Positions 1-7,017 of a stretch of 64,000 bases of DNA are shown one piece after another. A model generated the notes under the pieces. That model was not told the origin of the DNA, searched no databases, and worked only from the letters and a program-made list of their open reading frames with translations. Numbering within the stretch: the stretch's first letter is position 1; every line of letters begins with the position of its first letter. The DNA is from Stenotrophobium rhamnosiphilum (GTDB lineage: Bacteria; Pseudomonadota; Gammaproteobacteria; Nevskiales; Nevskiaceae). Location: positions 706,169-770,168 of the forward strand of contig NZ_QANS01000001.1 of the NCBI RefSeq assembly GCF_003052265.1, given 5' to 3'. Made by a program: the position numbers and the translations under genes.

Positions 1-84
1 CACGAGATTACTCCCTGATCTCGAGGAAGGTTCCCCAAGCTTCCGCTCTTTCTAGGCCCACAGTTCTCACTGTGGGCTTTTTTT
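1..84 (+). ncRNA. candidate small RNA, copy 1 (three hairpins)
   Basis: Three hairpins follow one another on the plus strand. The first has a 6-bp stem at 3-8/18-23 with a 9-nt loop. The second has a 5-bp stem at 25-29/40-44. The third is an intrinsic terminator at 56-84. A near-identical copy lies at 6914-6998, again just before the 3' end of an AraC gene. At the base of hairpin 1 the A18 to G change keeps pairing as U-G, which hints at structural constraint. The window begins at the first conserved base, so the upstream promoter cannot be seen. It could also be the 3' end of a longer transcript from the left. No known RNA family was recognised. Confidence 0.35.
56..84 (+). terminator. intrinsic terminator
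   Basis: An 8-bp perfect stem (GCCCACAG with CTGTGGGC) and a 6-nt loop are followed by seven T. It ends rightward transcription just before the convergent AraC gene. Confidence 0.8.
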
Positions 85-103
85 ATGGGCGAGGGAATTT
101 CAC

Positions 104-1171
104 TCAGTTTTTAACGTTCAAGCATCGCAGCCGATATTGGCTCGGTGATTCGCCGGTCCATTTTCGAAAAGCGCGCGTGAAGCTAGGTGGATTTAGAAAC
201 CCTAGGCGCGATGAAATGGTTTGGATGTCGAGTGCTGATGATTCAAGCAACTGTCGCGCATCGCGTTGACGAGCCTCATCGAGCAGTGCTTGATAGCTCG
301 CTCCCTGCAAATCAAGTTTGCGCCGTAAGGTGCGTGAGGAAATGTGCAGGCGCTCTGCCAACTCATCAAGTGACGGGTAACTCGTATCGCCGAGCATCAA
401 TGCAGCGCGCACCTTTGGCACGAGATTCTCGTCTTCGCTTCTGACGGAGGCATACTCACGCGCTACTTGCGCGATCGCTTGGCCGTGCGCGCTGTCGTCA
501 GCGAGCATCGGTTGACGCTCAAGATAGCGACGCGGAAAACGTAATTGATTTGCGGGCTGCGAAAATCGTGTAGGGGGCAGGCGATCACGATAGCGTGCGA
601 AGTACGCTGGCTCTGGCCAATCGAACCAGAGTTCAACTTCCTCAGCTTTTTCGCCAATGAATGACGCTGGTAGCTGCTTCATGCTCACGAGCAAGCATTC
701 AAAGAAGAAGCTACGCAGCACGGGAATGGGATGAGCCTGCGAAATTTCCAGCACGGCTCTCTCACCGTCTTCAGCAAGATGTAAGTGATAAGACTGCAAA
801 CGCATGCGGAAATACTGCGTCGCTAATGTGATGGCTTGGCGCAGCGTCGGTGCTGTCATCGCCGCATAGCCAAGAAAGCCATGCGCTGAAGGTTTCAGGC
901 GAAGTCCGTACTCGATACCAAGACCTTGTTCGCCACTGAGGCGGATCGCGTGAAGGGCAAGTCGTGTCCACTGCGTCAACGAGATGCGGCCTTCAGGCTT
1001 GGCCAGAACATGGGCCGCGATACCGCTATCACTCGCCACTTGCTCTGTTGAATGACCGCGCTCGCTGAGCATTTCCAGCAGCAACAGCGGATAGGCCACC
1101 GGCAGGCTAGGGCGGTTCAGACCGTGGGGATCTTTGCTGGAAATGACGAGCTCGACGTTCGTGTTGGCCAT
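104..1171 (-). CDS. AraC family transcriptional regulator (VirS-type)
   Basis: Predicted DNA-binding regulator of 355 residues. The N-terminal half (about 25-210) resembles the arabinose-binding-like domain PF12625 seen in VirS, OruR and ArgR-type AraC proteins. The C-terminal 100 residues hold the double helix-turn-helix (RLHISSRTLRRKL, then LGFLNPPSFTRAFRKWTG). It is divergent from the SDR operon at 1265, which it probably controls; that is inferred from position. The ATG at 1171 lacks a clear Shine-Dalgarno and sits directly after an AT-rich TTAACAT, so a leaderless or very short leader is possible. A paralogue lies at 7018-8127. Confidence 0.9.
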   Translation of the reverse strand: MANTNVELVISSKDPHGLNRPSLPVAYPLLLLEMLSERGHSTEQVASDSGIAAHVLAKPEGRISLTQWTRLALHAIRLSGEQGLGIEYGLRLKPSAHGFLGYAAMTAPTLRQAITLATQYFRMRLQSYHLHLAEDGERAVLEISQAHPIPVLRSFFFECLLVSMKQLPASFIGEKAEEVELWFDWPEPAYFARYRDRLPPTRFSQPANQLRFPRRYLERQPMLADDSAHGQAIAQVAREYASVRSEDENLVPKVRAALMLGDTSYPSLDELAERLHISSRTLRRKLDLQGASYQALLDEARQRDARQLLESSALDIQTISSRLGFLNPPSFTRAFRKWTGESPSQYRLRCLNVKN

Positions 1172-1264
1172 TTATGTTAAGCGAATTGGCCGCTGATCGC
1201 ATCACGTATGAAGTGCTAGCGGACGGACACTGAGCGCCGTCAAAGCACTCCAGAGAAAAGCACC
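1172..1264. promoter_or_regulatory. divergent AraC/SDR intergenic region
   Basis: This 93-bp gap must hold the promoters of both divergent units. Next to the AraC start it carries TAAGCGAATTGG, nearly matched by TAAGCGAATTGT at 8142-8153 beside the second AraC gene. Read leftward this gives CAATTCGCTTA followed by a -10-like TTAACAT. The shared block may be a promoter or operator. Confidence 0.35.
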
Positions 1265-2059
1265 ATGAGCCTTCCGCAGCCTAGTTCCGAATCCCGCGCC
1301 GTCATCACTGGCGCCTCCAGTGGCATCGGTGAACAACTCGCACGTCAGCTCGCCGAGCGCGGTCATTCGCTGATTCTTGTCGCCCGTCGCATCGCAAAGC
1401 TGGAAGCGCTCGCTGCTGAGTTGCGCGACAGCTACAAAGTGACGGTGGACTTGCGGCCCTGCGATCTTGCAGATCGAAAAGCACGCAAGCAGTTTCGCGA
1501 TGAATTGGCAGCCGCGGATATTTCTATCCTCTGCAATAACGCTGGTTTCGCAACTTTCGGCAAGCTTGCGAATCTTGATGCCGAGCGTGAGCGTGAGGAG
1601 TTAGAACTCAATGCCGTCGCCGTGCAGGATCTGACACTCGCTGTATTGCCCGGAATGATCCAGCGCAAGACCGGTGCGATTCTGATCGTGGGTTCAACCT
1701 CGGGCCATCAACCCACGCCTGCCAACGCGACGTACGCAGCTAGCAAGGCTTTCGCCAATTCATTTGCAGAAGCACTGCACAGTGAACTGCACGGCACCGG
1801 CGTCTCCTGCACCTTGCTGGCACCCGGCCCAACACGCACCGCATTTACCGAAGTCGCAGGCGTCTCCAAGCTTGATCGTCTGGGGCCGCTGTGGGTCAGC
1901 GCTTCATCAGTAGCGCATGCAGGCATTGATGGCATGGCGCGCAACAAACGAATTGTCATTCCAGGTTTTGTCGCGCAAGCGCAGACCGTTGGCGGCCGCT
2001 ACACCCCGCGCAGCATTTTGCTGCCCGTGCTCAAGCAGGTTTTCTCGAGGCTCGCCTAA
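1265..2059 (+). CDS. SDR family NAD(P)-dependent oxidoreductase
   Basis: Short-chain dehydrogenase of 264 residues. It shows the Rossmann glycine motif TGASSGIG (15-22), NNAG (91-94) and the catalytic YxxxK (Y157, K161). It would interconvert an alcohol and a ketone; the substrate cannot be read from the sequence. Its stop overlaps the next start (TAATG), so it heads a tightly coupled operon with the ADC-like, OYE-like and PF10118 genes. Confidence 0.93.
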   Translation: MSLPQPSSESRAVITGASSGIGEQLARQLAERGHSLILVARRIAKLEALAAELRDSYKVTVDLRPCDLADRKARKQFRDELAAADISILCNNAGFATFGKLANLDAEREREELELNAVAVQDLTLAVLPGMIQRKTGAILIVGSTSGHQPTPANATYAASKAFANSFAEALHSELHGTGVSCTLLAPGPTRTAFTEVAGVSKLDRLGPLWVSASSVAHAGIDGMARNKRIVIPGFVAQAQTVGGRYTPRSILLPVLKQVFSRLA

Positions 2060-2808
2060 TGTTCAATAAACTGCTCTCAGATTTGCGTACGCCTTGGGCA
2101 TTGGCCAGCTTAGGCGGCAAGCTTTATCGCAACGCGCAGTATCTGACCGCTGTTGTTGAGGTGGATGAGAAGGCGATGACGCGTTGGCTGCCAAGCGGTA
2201 TTAAATTGGCCACGCCTGCTCGCGCAGATTTGTTCTGCGCTTACTTTCCTGAAAATGTTTATACCGACGCGTATCACGAAGCCGGTTTATTCGTGCATGT
2301 GAAAGCGGGTCGCGGCTACGGCATCTTCTGTCCTTGGATGATCCTCGACGACGACCGCGCCATGATCATCGGCCGCGAGTTGTTGGGTTATCCCAAGAAG
2401 CTTGGCGAAATAGCATGGGATGACAATGGTCGGCGCATCGTTGCAAAAGCATCACGTCGCGGCAGCAGCTTGATCGAGATGGAAGCAAAGCTCGGCGAGG
2501 TATTGCACGACGCGCCACCGATTCTCGGACTGCCGCATCGCAACGTGACCGGCAATCTAGGCCTCAGTCTTCCACGCGAAGTTCGCTTTACGCCGAAGGA
2601 ACATCCGATTGAAGTGCGCCGCGTCGACATGCAATTACGTTTTAACGGCAACGCCAATGATCCGCTGCATGAAATGGGATTGGGAAAAGTAGTCGAAGCC
2701 CGTCTTCATCGCGTCGATCTTTCTGCTGGATTGATTCCACCGCTACAAATTCCACGCGTGAGCAATCCGCTATTTCTTTTGCGTCAGTTCAACCCGCGAG
2801 TACTTTGA
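2059..2808 (+). CDS. acetoacetate decarboxylase family protein
   Basis: A 249-residue protein of the acetoacetate decarboxylase fold (PF06314). Family-like stretches include RELLGYPKKLGEI around 107-119 and a hydrophobic N-terminal half. Family members decarboxylate beta-keto acids through a Schiff-base lysine or act as aldolase-dehydratases; the lysine pair KK in the GYPKK stretch is a candidate. It overlaps the SDR stop by one base and is followed after 2 bp by the flavin oxidoreductase, so co-translation is likely. Substrate unknown. Confidence 0.8.
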   Translation: MFNKLLSDLRTPWALASLGGKLYRNAQYLTAVVEVDEKAMTRWLPSGIKLATPARADLFCAYFPENVYTDAYHEAGLFVHVKAGRGYGIFCPWMILDDDRAMIIGRELLGYPKKLGEIAWDDNGRRIVAKASRRGSSLIEMEAKLGEVLHDAPPILGLPHRNVTGNLGLSLPREVRFTPKEHPIEVRRVDMQLRFNGNANDPLHEMGLGKVVEARLHRVDLSAGLIPPLQIPRVSNPLFLLRQFNPRVL

Positions 2809-2810
2809 TC

Positions 2811-4052
2811 ATGAAAAACACCAACACTAAATTGACATCTGCTGCTGCAACGCTGGATCAGTCACTGACACTTCCTTGCGGTCTCACCATTGCCAATCGC
2901 ATCGCCAAATCCGGCATGAGCGAGCAACTTGCGAATCGCCACGGCTCACCAACGCCTGAAATCGAACAGCTGTATGCAGCTTGGGCGCGCGGCGGGGCAG
3001 GGTTGTTGATCACTGGCAACGTCATGGTTGATGGCCGCGCCTTTGTCGAACCACGCAACGCGGTTCTCGAGAGCGATCGTTTCCTGTCTGCCTATAAGCT
3101 TTGGGCGAAAGCCGCACATGCACATGGCAGCGCGATCATCATGCAGATCAATCACCCTGGCCGCGTAGCAGTACTGCCATTGCTGAAAAAACCTTTAGGT
3201 CCGTCTGCAGTCGGCCTTGATCTGCCAGCGATGAATATCGTCCGCATTCCGCGCGCGATCACTGAGGTGGAGATTCACGAACAGATCGCACGCTATGCAA
3301 CCACAGCAGCGTTAGCGGTGCAGGCTGGTTTCGATGGCGTGCAAGTGCACGCGGCGCATGGCTATCTGCTTTCGCAATTCCTGTCGCCACTAGCCAACGT
3401 TCGCACGGACGCTTGGGGCGGAAGCCCAGAGAAGCGCCGTCGTTTTCTGATTGAAGTGGTACGCGCTGTGCGTACAGCAATCGGGCCGAATAAAGCCTTG
3501 TCAGTAAAACTCAACTCAGCAGACTTCCAGAAAGGCGGTCTGTCACAAGAAGAATCGCTGGAGATCGCATTGGCACTGGAAGCCGAAGGCATCGACCTGT
3601 TGGAAATTTCCGGCGGCAACTACGAGTCGCCTGCACAGTTAGGTTTTGCATCGAGCAAACAAGCGGGTCGCGATGCTTATTTCTTGTCTTACGCAGAAGC
3701 GTTGCGCCGTCGCAGCAAATTGCCGCTGATGCTGACTGGTGGTTTGCGCAATGTCGAACTGATGCAACGCATCCTAGCGGAAGGCGTGGTCGAGATGATT
3801 GGAATGGCGCGACCGTTTGCGATGCAGCCTGATGTAGCAAAACGTTTGTTGGCCGGAGAATCTGCGGCCGAGCCACCGGCTATCCCACGAGTCGGTTACA
3901 AGCCTGTAGATGCCTATCTTCAATTGGCTTGGCACGCCGCACAGTTCCGCAGCATCGCTGCTGCGCGCGATCCAAAACCATTAGGGGGTCTGTTGCGCAC
4001 AGTGTTGGCGTTCGCGCCGCGTATGGGCTTCAACATCGTCACGCAGAACTAA
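2811..4052 (+). CDS. NADH:flavin oxidoreductase, old yellow enzyme family
   Basis: A 413-residue TIM-barrel FMN enzyme. It carries the OYE signature HAAHGYLLSQFLSP and the C-terminal phosphate-binding stretch GGLRNVELM followed by EMIGMARPF. Such enzymes reduce activated C=C bonds (enones). The ATG at 2811 is preferred over an in-frame TTG at 2805 that overlaps the previous stop. With the SDR and ADC-like proteins it suggests processing of an unsaturated keto compound, an inference. Confidence 0.88.
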   Translation: MKNTNTKLTSAAATLDQSLTLPCGLTIANRIAKSGMSEQLANRHGSPTPEIEQLYAAWARGGAGLLITGNVMVDGRAFVEPRNAVLESDRFLSAYKLWAKAAHAHGSAIIMQINHPGRVAVLPLLKKPLGPSAVGLDLPAMNIVRIPRAITEVEIHEQIARYATTAALAVQAGFDGVQVHAAHGYLLSQFLSPLANVRTDAWGGSPEKRRRFLIEVVRAVRTAIGPNKALSVKLNSADFQKGGLSQEESLEIALALEAEGIDLLEISGGNYESPAQLGFASSKQAGRDAYFLSYAEALRRRSKLPLMLTGGLRNVELMQRILAEGVVEMIGMARPFAMQPDVAKRLLAGESAAEPPAIPRVGYKPVDAYLQLAWHAAQFRSIAAARDPKPLGGLLRTVLAFAPRMGFNIVTQN

Positions 4053-4066
4053 AACGGAGCACAGAC

Positions 4067-4945
4067 ATGAGCGCGCTGATCAAGGAGACACACAACATTA
4101 CACCGCGCCGCCCACGTTTCGATTTCAGTGAGACACCTATGCACTGGATTGCCGGCGATCCACTGGCCTCGCAGATGCTCAATGTTCTGCAGCCGATCAC
4201 GCCAGCGCCGGAGCGTTGGTTTTGTCAGGCCGTTCGCGAAGCGCTGCCATTAATTCGCGATGAAAAATTGCGGCAGGCAGCCGTGGCATTCATCAAGCAA
4301 GAAGGCGCGCATAGCCACGCGCACACGCTGGGCAATCGCCGACTGACAGAGCTGGGTGTAGATGTCTCGTCATACGAAGCGTTGCTGGATTGGGTGTTCG
4401 GTCGAATGCTGGGCTCTGATCCATTCGGACAAAAACTGAAAAGCCCACGCCTGCGTTTGGCTTGGTTAAAAACGCGACTGGCAATGGTTGCAGCGAGCGA
4501 ACACCTGACAGGTGTACTCGGCGATTGGGTGTTGAACGCCAAGAGTCTTGAACAGCTGCCCGTCGATCAAGAGATGCTGCAGTTGTATCAATGGCATGGT
4601 GCAGAAGAGGTCGAGCATCGGGAAGTTTGCGATGCTGTGTTTCGCGATATCAGCGGAAATATTTTTCTGCGCACGACAGCAGCAGCGTTCGTCTTTCCAT
4701 TGTTTGCATCGCTTGCTTGGGTCGGCGTGCAAGAACTCGTGTCCAAAGATCCGCAGCTGCCATATCAACGCGTGCGCATAGCTGACTATCTGCGTGCCGC
4801 GCGACAAGGGAAGGTGCCCGCGCCGAGATTTCTAGTGCGGCGCGCACTGGGATATTTCTCACCTCGTCATAGCCCACTGAACGAGGGCTCGACGGAGCAG
4901 GCATTGGCTTATCTTTTGAAGATGCCAAGTCTGATTCGGACATGA
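4067..4945 (+). CDS. predicted metal-dependent hydrolase (PF10118)
   Basis: A 292-residue protein of the PF10118 family, recognised by helical histidine/glutamate motifs such as IKQEGAHSHAH and WHGAEEVEHREV. These resemble di-iron ferritin-like ligands more than classical hydrolases. The start at ATG 4067 has GGAG ten bases upstream; an in-frame extension into the previous gene is unlikely. Last gene of the AraC-linked operon. Family members sit beside AraC regulators and lipid-oxidising enzymes in other bacteria; the reaction is unknown. Confidence 0.8.
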   Translation: MSALIKETHNITPRRPRFDFSETPMHWIAGDPLASQMLNVLQPITPAPERWFCQAVREALPLIRDEKLRQAAVAFIKQEGAHSHAHTLGNRRLTELGVDVSSYEALLDWVFGRMLGSDPFGQKLKSPRLRLAWLKTRLAMVAASEHLTGVLGDWVLNAKSLEQLPVDQEMLQLYQWHGAEEVEHREVCDAVFRDISGNIFLRTTAAAFVFPLFASLAWVGVQELVSKDPQLPYQRVRIADYLRAARQGKVPAPRFLVRRALGYFSPRHSPLNEGSTEQALAYLLKMPSLIRT

Positions 4946-4970
4946 ATGCTTGGGGCTGATTCTAGTCGTC

Positions 4971-5000
4971 GAGTTAGTACCAAGAGCGGACGCTAAATCT
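4971..5000. repeat. 29-nt repeat, copy A
   Basis: Diverged copy of a motif centred on AGCGGACG; see copies at 5099-5127 and 5541-5569. It marks the left edge of the cassette-like island. Confidence 0.5.
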
Positions 5001-5019
5001 TGATGCTCTTCTTCAAGTT

Positions 5020-5085
5020 GTAGCCCGGGTGCAACCCGGGGCTTTTCGTTTAGTGACTGAGCATCCCGGGTTTCACCCGGGCTAC
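5020..5085. repeat. GTAG-headed palindrome (REPIN-like)
   Basis: Two inverted REP-like units face each other: GTAGCCCGGGTGCAACCCGG at the left and its near-complement ending CCCGGGCTAC at the right, with about 24 bp between. The GTAG/CTAC ends are the signature of REP sequences mobilised by RAYT transposases. No RAYT gene is in this window. Confidence 0.75.
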
Positions 5086-5098
5086 GTTGCCTTTGGCT

Positions 5099-5127
5099 GG
5101 TTAGTGCCAATAGCGGACGTTCAATGC
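5099..5127. repeat. 29-nt repeat, copy B
   Basis: GGTTAGTGCCAATAGCGGAC and the following TTCAATGC. It overlaps the stop codon of the small leftward gene at 5121. Read leftward it contains GTTGAAC-like text close to an integron core site. Confidence 0.6.
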
Positions 5128-5471
5128 TTCTTTCGGTTTAGGCCTCGGGCCCAACTAAAGGTAAGAAGTCCAATTGAACTGATTAAAAGGCCTAAAACAT
5201 TTAGCCCCATGGTGAACCAGACCATCGAGTCACGAAAGGGAACTTGAACAATGCCGATATCTCGTTCATAAACTACAGGCCAGATCTTGTACGCGGCGAA
5301 CGATAAGAGCTCTGATAACACAAGAACGCCCATTCCAAGAGAAAACACGGCTGCCGATTTATATGCAGTATCTTTGTAGAAGCGCAGCCCAGCAATAAGC
5401 ATCGCTGTCCATGCGAAAGGAAGTGCCGCGATCTGACAATTGAGTAAAAGATCAGTCATCTCGGGAGTCAT
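5121..5471 (-). CDS. hypothetical three-TM membrane protein (cassette-like)
   Basis: Unrecognised 116-residue protein with three hydrophobic segments (about 12-30, 40-62, 84-106) and a basic tail ending RKKH. It is flanked on both sides by copies of the 29-nt repeat, so gene plus repeat may have moved as one unit. It lies downstream of two leftward genes in an integron-like arrangement. No Shine-Dalgarno is evident. Function unknown. Confidence 0.6.
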   Translation of the reverse strand: MTPEMTDLLLNCQIAALPFAWTAMLIAGLRFYKDTAYKSAAVFSLGMGVLVLSELLSFAAYKIWPVVYERDIGIVQVPFRDSMVWFTMGLNVLGLLISSIGLLTFSWARGLNRKKH

Positions 5472-5540
5472 CTTTGATCTCGTTTGAATCGCTCAATACT
5501 TACAAGTACTTCAGAGGAGCCTAAGCATTCGTTTTAGGCC

Positions 5541-5569
5541 GGTCGGTGCCAGAAGCAGACATTCAACGC
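5541..5569. repeat. 29-nt repeat, copy C
   Basis: GGTCGGTGCCAGAAGCAGAC and the following ATTCAACGC; 5-7 differences from copy B. It overlaps the degenerate attC-like site. Confidence 0.6.
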
Positions 5570-5592
5570 CTCTCTACAACCTGTTGTTAGAG
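5561..5592 (-). repeat. degenerate attC-like site
   Basis: Leftward, CTCTAAC (5586-5592) lies just after the stop codon of the 139-residue gene, and GTTGAAT (5561-5567) fits the GTTRRRY core. The spacing of about 32 bp is too short for an intact attC and the arms do not pair well. Best seen as a truncated site. Confidence 0.35.
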
Positions 5593-5596
5593 CGCA

Positions 5597-6016
5597 TTAG
5601 ATAACCGCCTTGAATGGCATGCTTTTAAGGTCAGTGAGTAATTCCTCCCAGACCTCAGCGTCGAAGATCGCCTTGTTGACGATAATGTCTTGCTGCCCTT
5701 TTTTCCTGAAAGCAATCCAGTCCGTGCTGATGACGAGCGAGTAGTTACGCACGTCTTCAACAACTGCTTTGCCGCCAAAGAACTTCTTGGTTTGGATCTC
5801 AGTTTCTTGGATCGATAGGTGCGGGCCGCGGGCCCTCAAAAAGAAGGTCACTGCTACGAGTGTCGCGAACAAAGTGGCGGTGAGCAGGCCTGCCGTGATC
5901 CAGCTCAGTTTGCTCTGCCAAGCCAAAACGACGCATAGCCCGGATATGAAGATGTACTGGCCCGCGTAGCCGTGCGTCAGTTGGCGTAAGTTGGATCGCC
6001 GATATTCCTTGTTCAT
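5597..6016 (-). CDS. hypothetical membrane protein, integron cassette gene
   Basis: Unrecognised 139-residue protein with two N-terminal transmembrane segments (about 20-35 and 40-60). A soluble C-terminal half of mainly beta character follows, plausibly PH-like (bPH). The ATG begins only about 10 bases after the leftward core GTTAGAG at 6020-6026, with no Shine-Dalgarno, which is typical of integron cassettes. A degenerate attC-like site follows its stop. Confidence 0.65.
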   Translation of the reverse strand: MNKEYRRSNLRQLTHGYAGQYIFISGLCVVLAWQSKLSWITAGLLTATLFATLVAVTFFLRARGPHLSIQETEIQTKKFFGGKAVVEDVRNYSLVISTDWIAFRKKGQQDIIVNKAIFDAEVWEELLTDLKSMPFKAVI

Positions 6017-6019
6017 ACG

Positions 6020-6085
6020 CTCTAACGCCCAAACTCAGCCGACCGCGCGCGAAGCGCGTGGGTCGGCTGAAGTGCTTTGTTAGGG
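6020..6085 (-). repeat. attC recombination site (integron cassette)
   Basis: Leftward reading gives CCCTAAC at one end and GTTAGAG at the other, the two core-site boxes. Between them are complementary arms (CAGCCGACC and GGTCGGCTG) and a central GC-rich hairpin with a GAA turn. The total of 66 bp is normal for attC. The upstream gene's TAA stop lies inside the first box, as is common for cassettes. Confidence 0.8.
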
Positions 6086-6571
6086 AGCATGGCTAAACCG
6101 CCGATAGATCTGTTTGCTACCAAAAACGAGAAAAAGACCAAAAGCAGTTTTAGCGAGCGCAGCAAATAGACCAATTTTGTGTTCAGTAGGCAACGTGCCG
6201 TAATCATCTTGAGTAGCGAAGAACACAAAACCAAATGCTTTTAACAATTCTGGGCCGGCGCTAGAAATAGCAAGTAAGCCCACCATGACGCTGCCAAGTT
6301 GCCATGCCTCATTAAGCGTTATGGCGGTTGCAGCTTCTGAAGTTCGCGGGACGAGTATGCGTGCTATTGCCAGCGGGAAACGCCAAAGGAAAATTGCCAA
6401 GCCAAAAGAAATGAATGTGGGTGCGAAGGCCAGTAAGCCCTCTGGGGTTGTAAGCGGAAAAGCCATGGTGTTTCGCAATGCAAAACCAACGGCGAGAGCC
6501 TGCAACGAATAAAGAAAAACCCACAACGAGAAGAGCCTGATTGCCAAGCCTGCCGCTTGAAGGAATGACAT
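6080..6571 (-). CDS. hypothetical four-TM membrane protein, integron cassette gene
   Basis: Unrecognised 163-residue protein with about four hydrophobic segments (near 8-32, 42-66, 88-112, 135-152). The start lies 13 bases after a leftward GTTAGGG core (6585-6591), and the stop codon is inside the attC at 6020-6085. Core site, gene and attC therefore form a complete cassette. It is not related in any obvious way to its neighbours. Confidence 0.7.
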   Translation of the reverse strand: MSFLQAAGLAIRLFSLWVFLYSLQALAVGFALRNTMAFPLTTPEGLLAFAPTFISFGLAIFLWRFPLAIARILVPRTSEAATAITLNEAWQLGSVMVGLLAISSAGPELLKAFGFVFFATQDDYGTLPTEHKIGLFAALAKTAFGLFLVFGSKQIYRRFSHAP

Positions 6572-6584
6572 ACGCTTCTTTTCT

Positions 6585-6591
6585 CCCTAAC
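6585..6591 (-). other. integron core-site box (GTTAGGG)
   Basis: The box lies immediately before the first cassette gene. The arms to its right do not form a clear attC or attI, so the recombination partner is lost or unrecognised. Confidence 0.45.
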
Positions 6592-6601
6592 TACAATTAG
6601 A

Positions 6602-6644
6602 CCGCCTAATAGCGGTGAATAATTGCCGCAATTGGGCGGTTTTT
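6602..6644 (+). terminator. intrinsic terminator or residual cassette hairpin
   Basis: A long imperfect stem pairs CCGCCTAAT (6602-6610) with the ATTGGGCGG ending at 6639. A second inner GCGG/CCGC stem lies inside it, and TTTTT follows. No rightward gene precedes it, so it may instead be the folded remnant of an attC. Confidence 0.5.
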
Positions 6645-6913
6645 CTCGGGCGGTTCATTCGCAAGTCGCTGATTTCTTATGATTGTGCAGATACTGTTGC
6701 CGAATTAGACCGCAAAGGCAATTACCCATTTGGCTAATGACCGTCGAAGAGCAACGAGGTTCAGGAGACCGGACGGTGGCGACCGTCAGCTATGGGCTGT
6801 TAGCAGACAGCAACATGTGGCACAGCTAAAACGAATCGCGCCGTTCACCTGTCTTTCGACATCGCTCATCCGCTTTTCCAGTTGCTGCGAATTTGAATCT
6901 GTAGATTAGGTTT
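6645..6913. other. gene-free spacer
   Basis: No credible coding region. It repeats AATTAGACCGC (6595-6605 and 6703-6713). Near 6796-6815 it has a weak fourth relative of the 29-nt repeat (TTAGCAGACAGCAAC). A TAGATT hexamer at 6902-6907 could be a -10 for the RNA element at 6914. Confidence 0.4.
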
Positions 6914-6998
6914 CACGAGATTACTCCCTGGTCTCGAGGAAGGTTCCCCAAGCTTCCGATCCTTTTAAGCCCACAGTTCCCCACTGCGGGCTTTTTTT
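6914..6998 (+). ncRNA. candidate small RNA, copy 2 (three hairpins)
   Basis: Second copy of the element at 1-84, with the same order of hairpins and the same spacing to a convergent AraC gene. The first 45 bases differ at only one position. The terminator stem here has one A-C mismatch but keeps seven T. No rightward gene lies upstream for more than 2 kb, so this copy is unlikely to be merely the terminator of a protein operon. A -10-like TAGATT lies about 7 bases before the first conserved base. Confidence 0.4.
6969..6998 (+). terminator. intrinsic terminator
   Basis: GCCCACAG and CTGCGGGC stem with one mismatch, followed by seven T. Confidence 0.7.
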
Positions 6999-7017
6999 AT
7001 GGGCGAGGGAATTTCGC

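Noticed and set aside
1..84. Assignment of the three-hairpin RNA as RsmY/RsmZ or another CsrA sponge
   Set aside because: Only one GGA is near a loop, far fewer than known sponges; a GacS-like kinase in the window is not enough.
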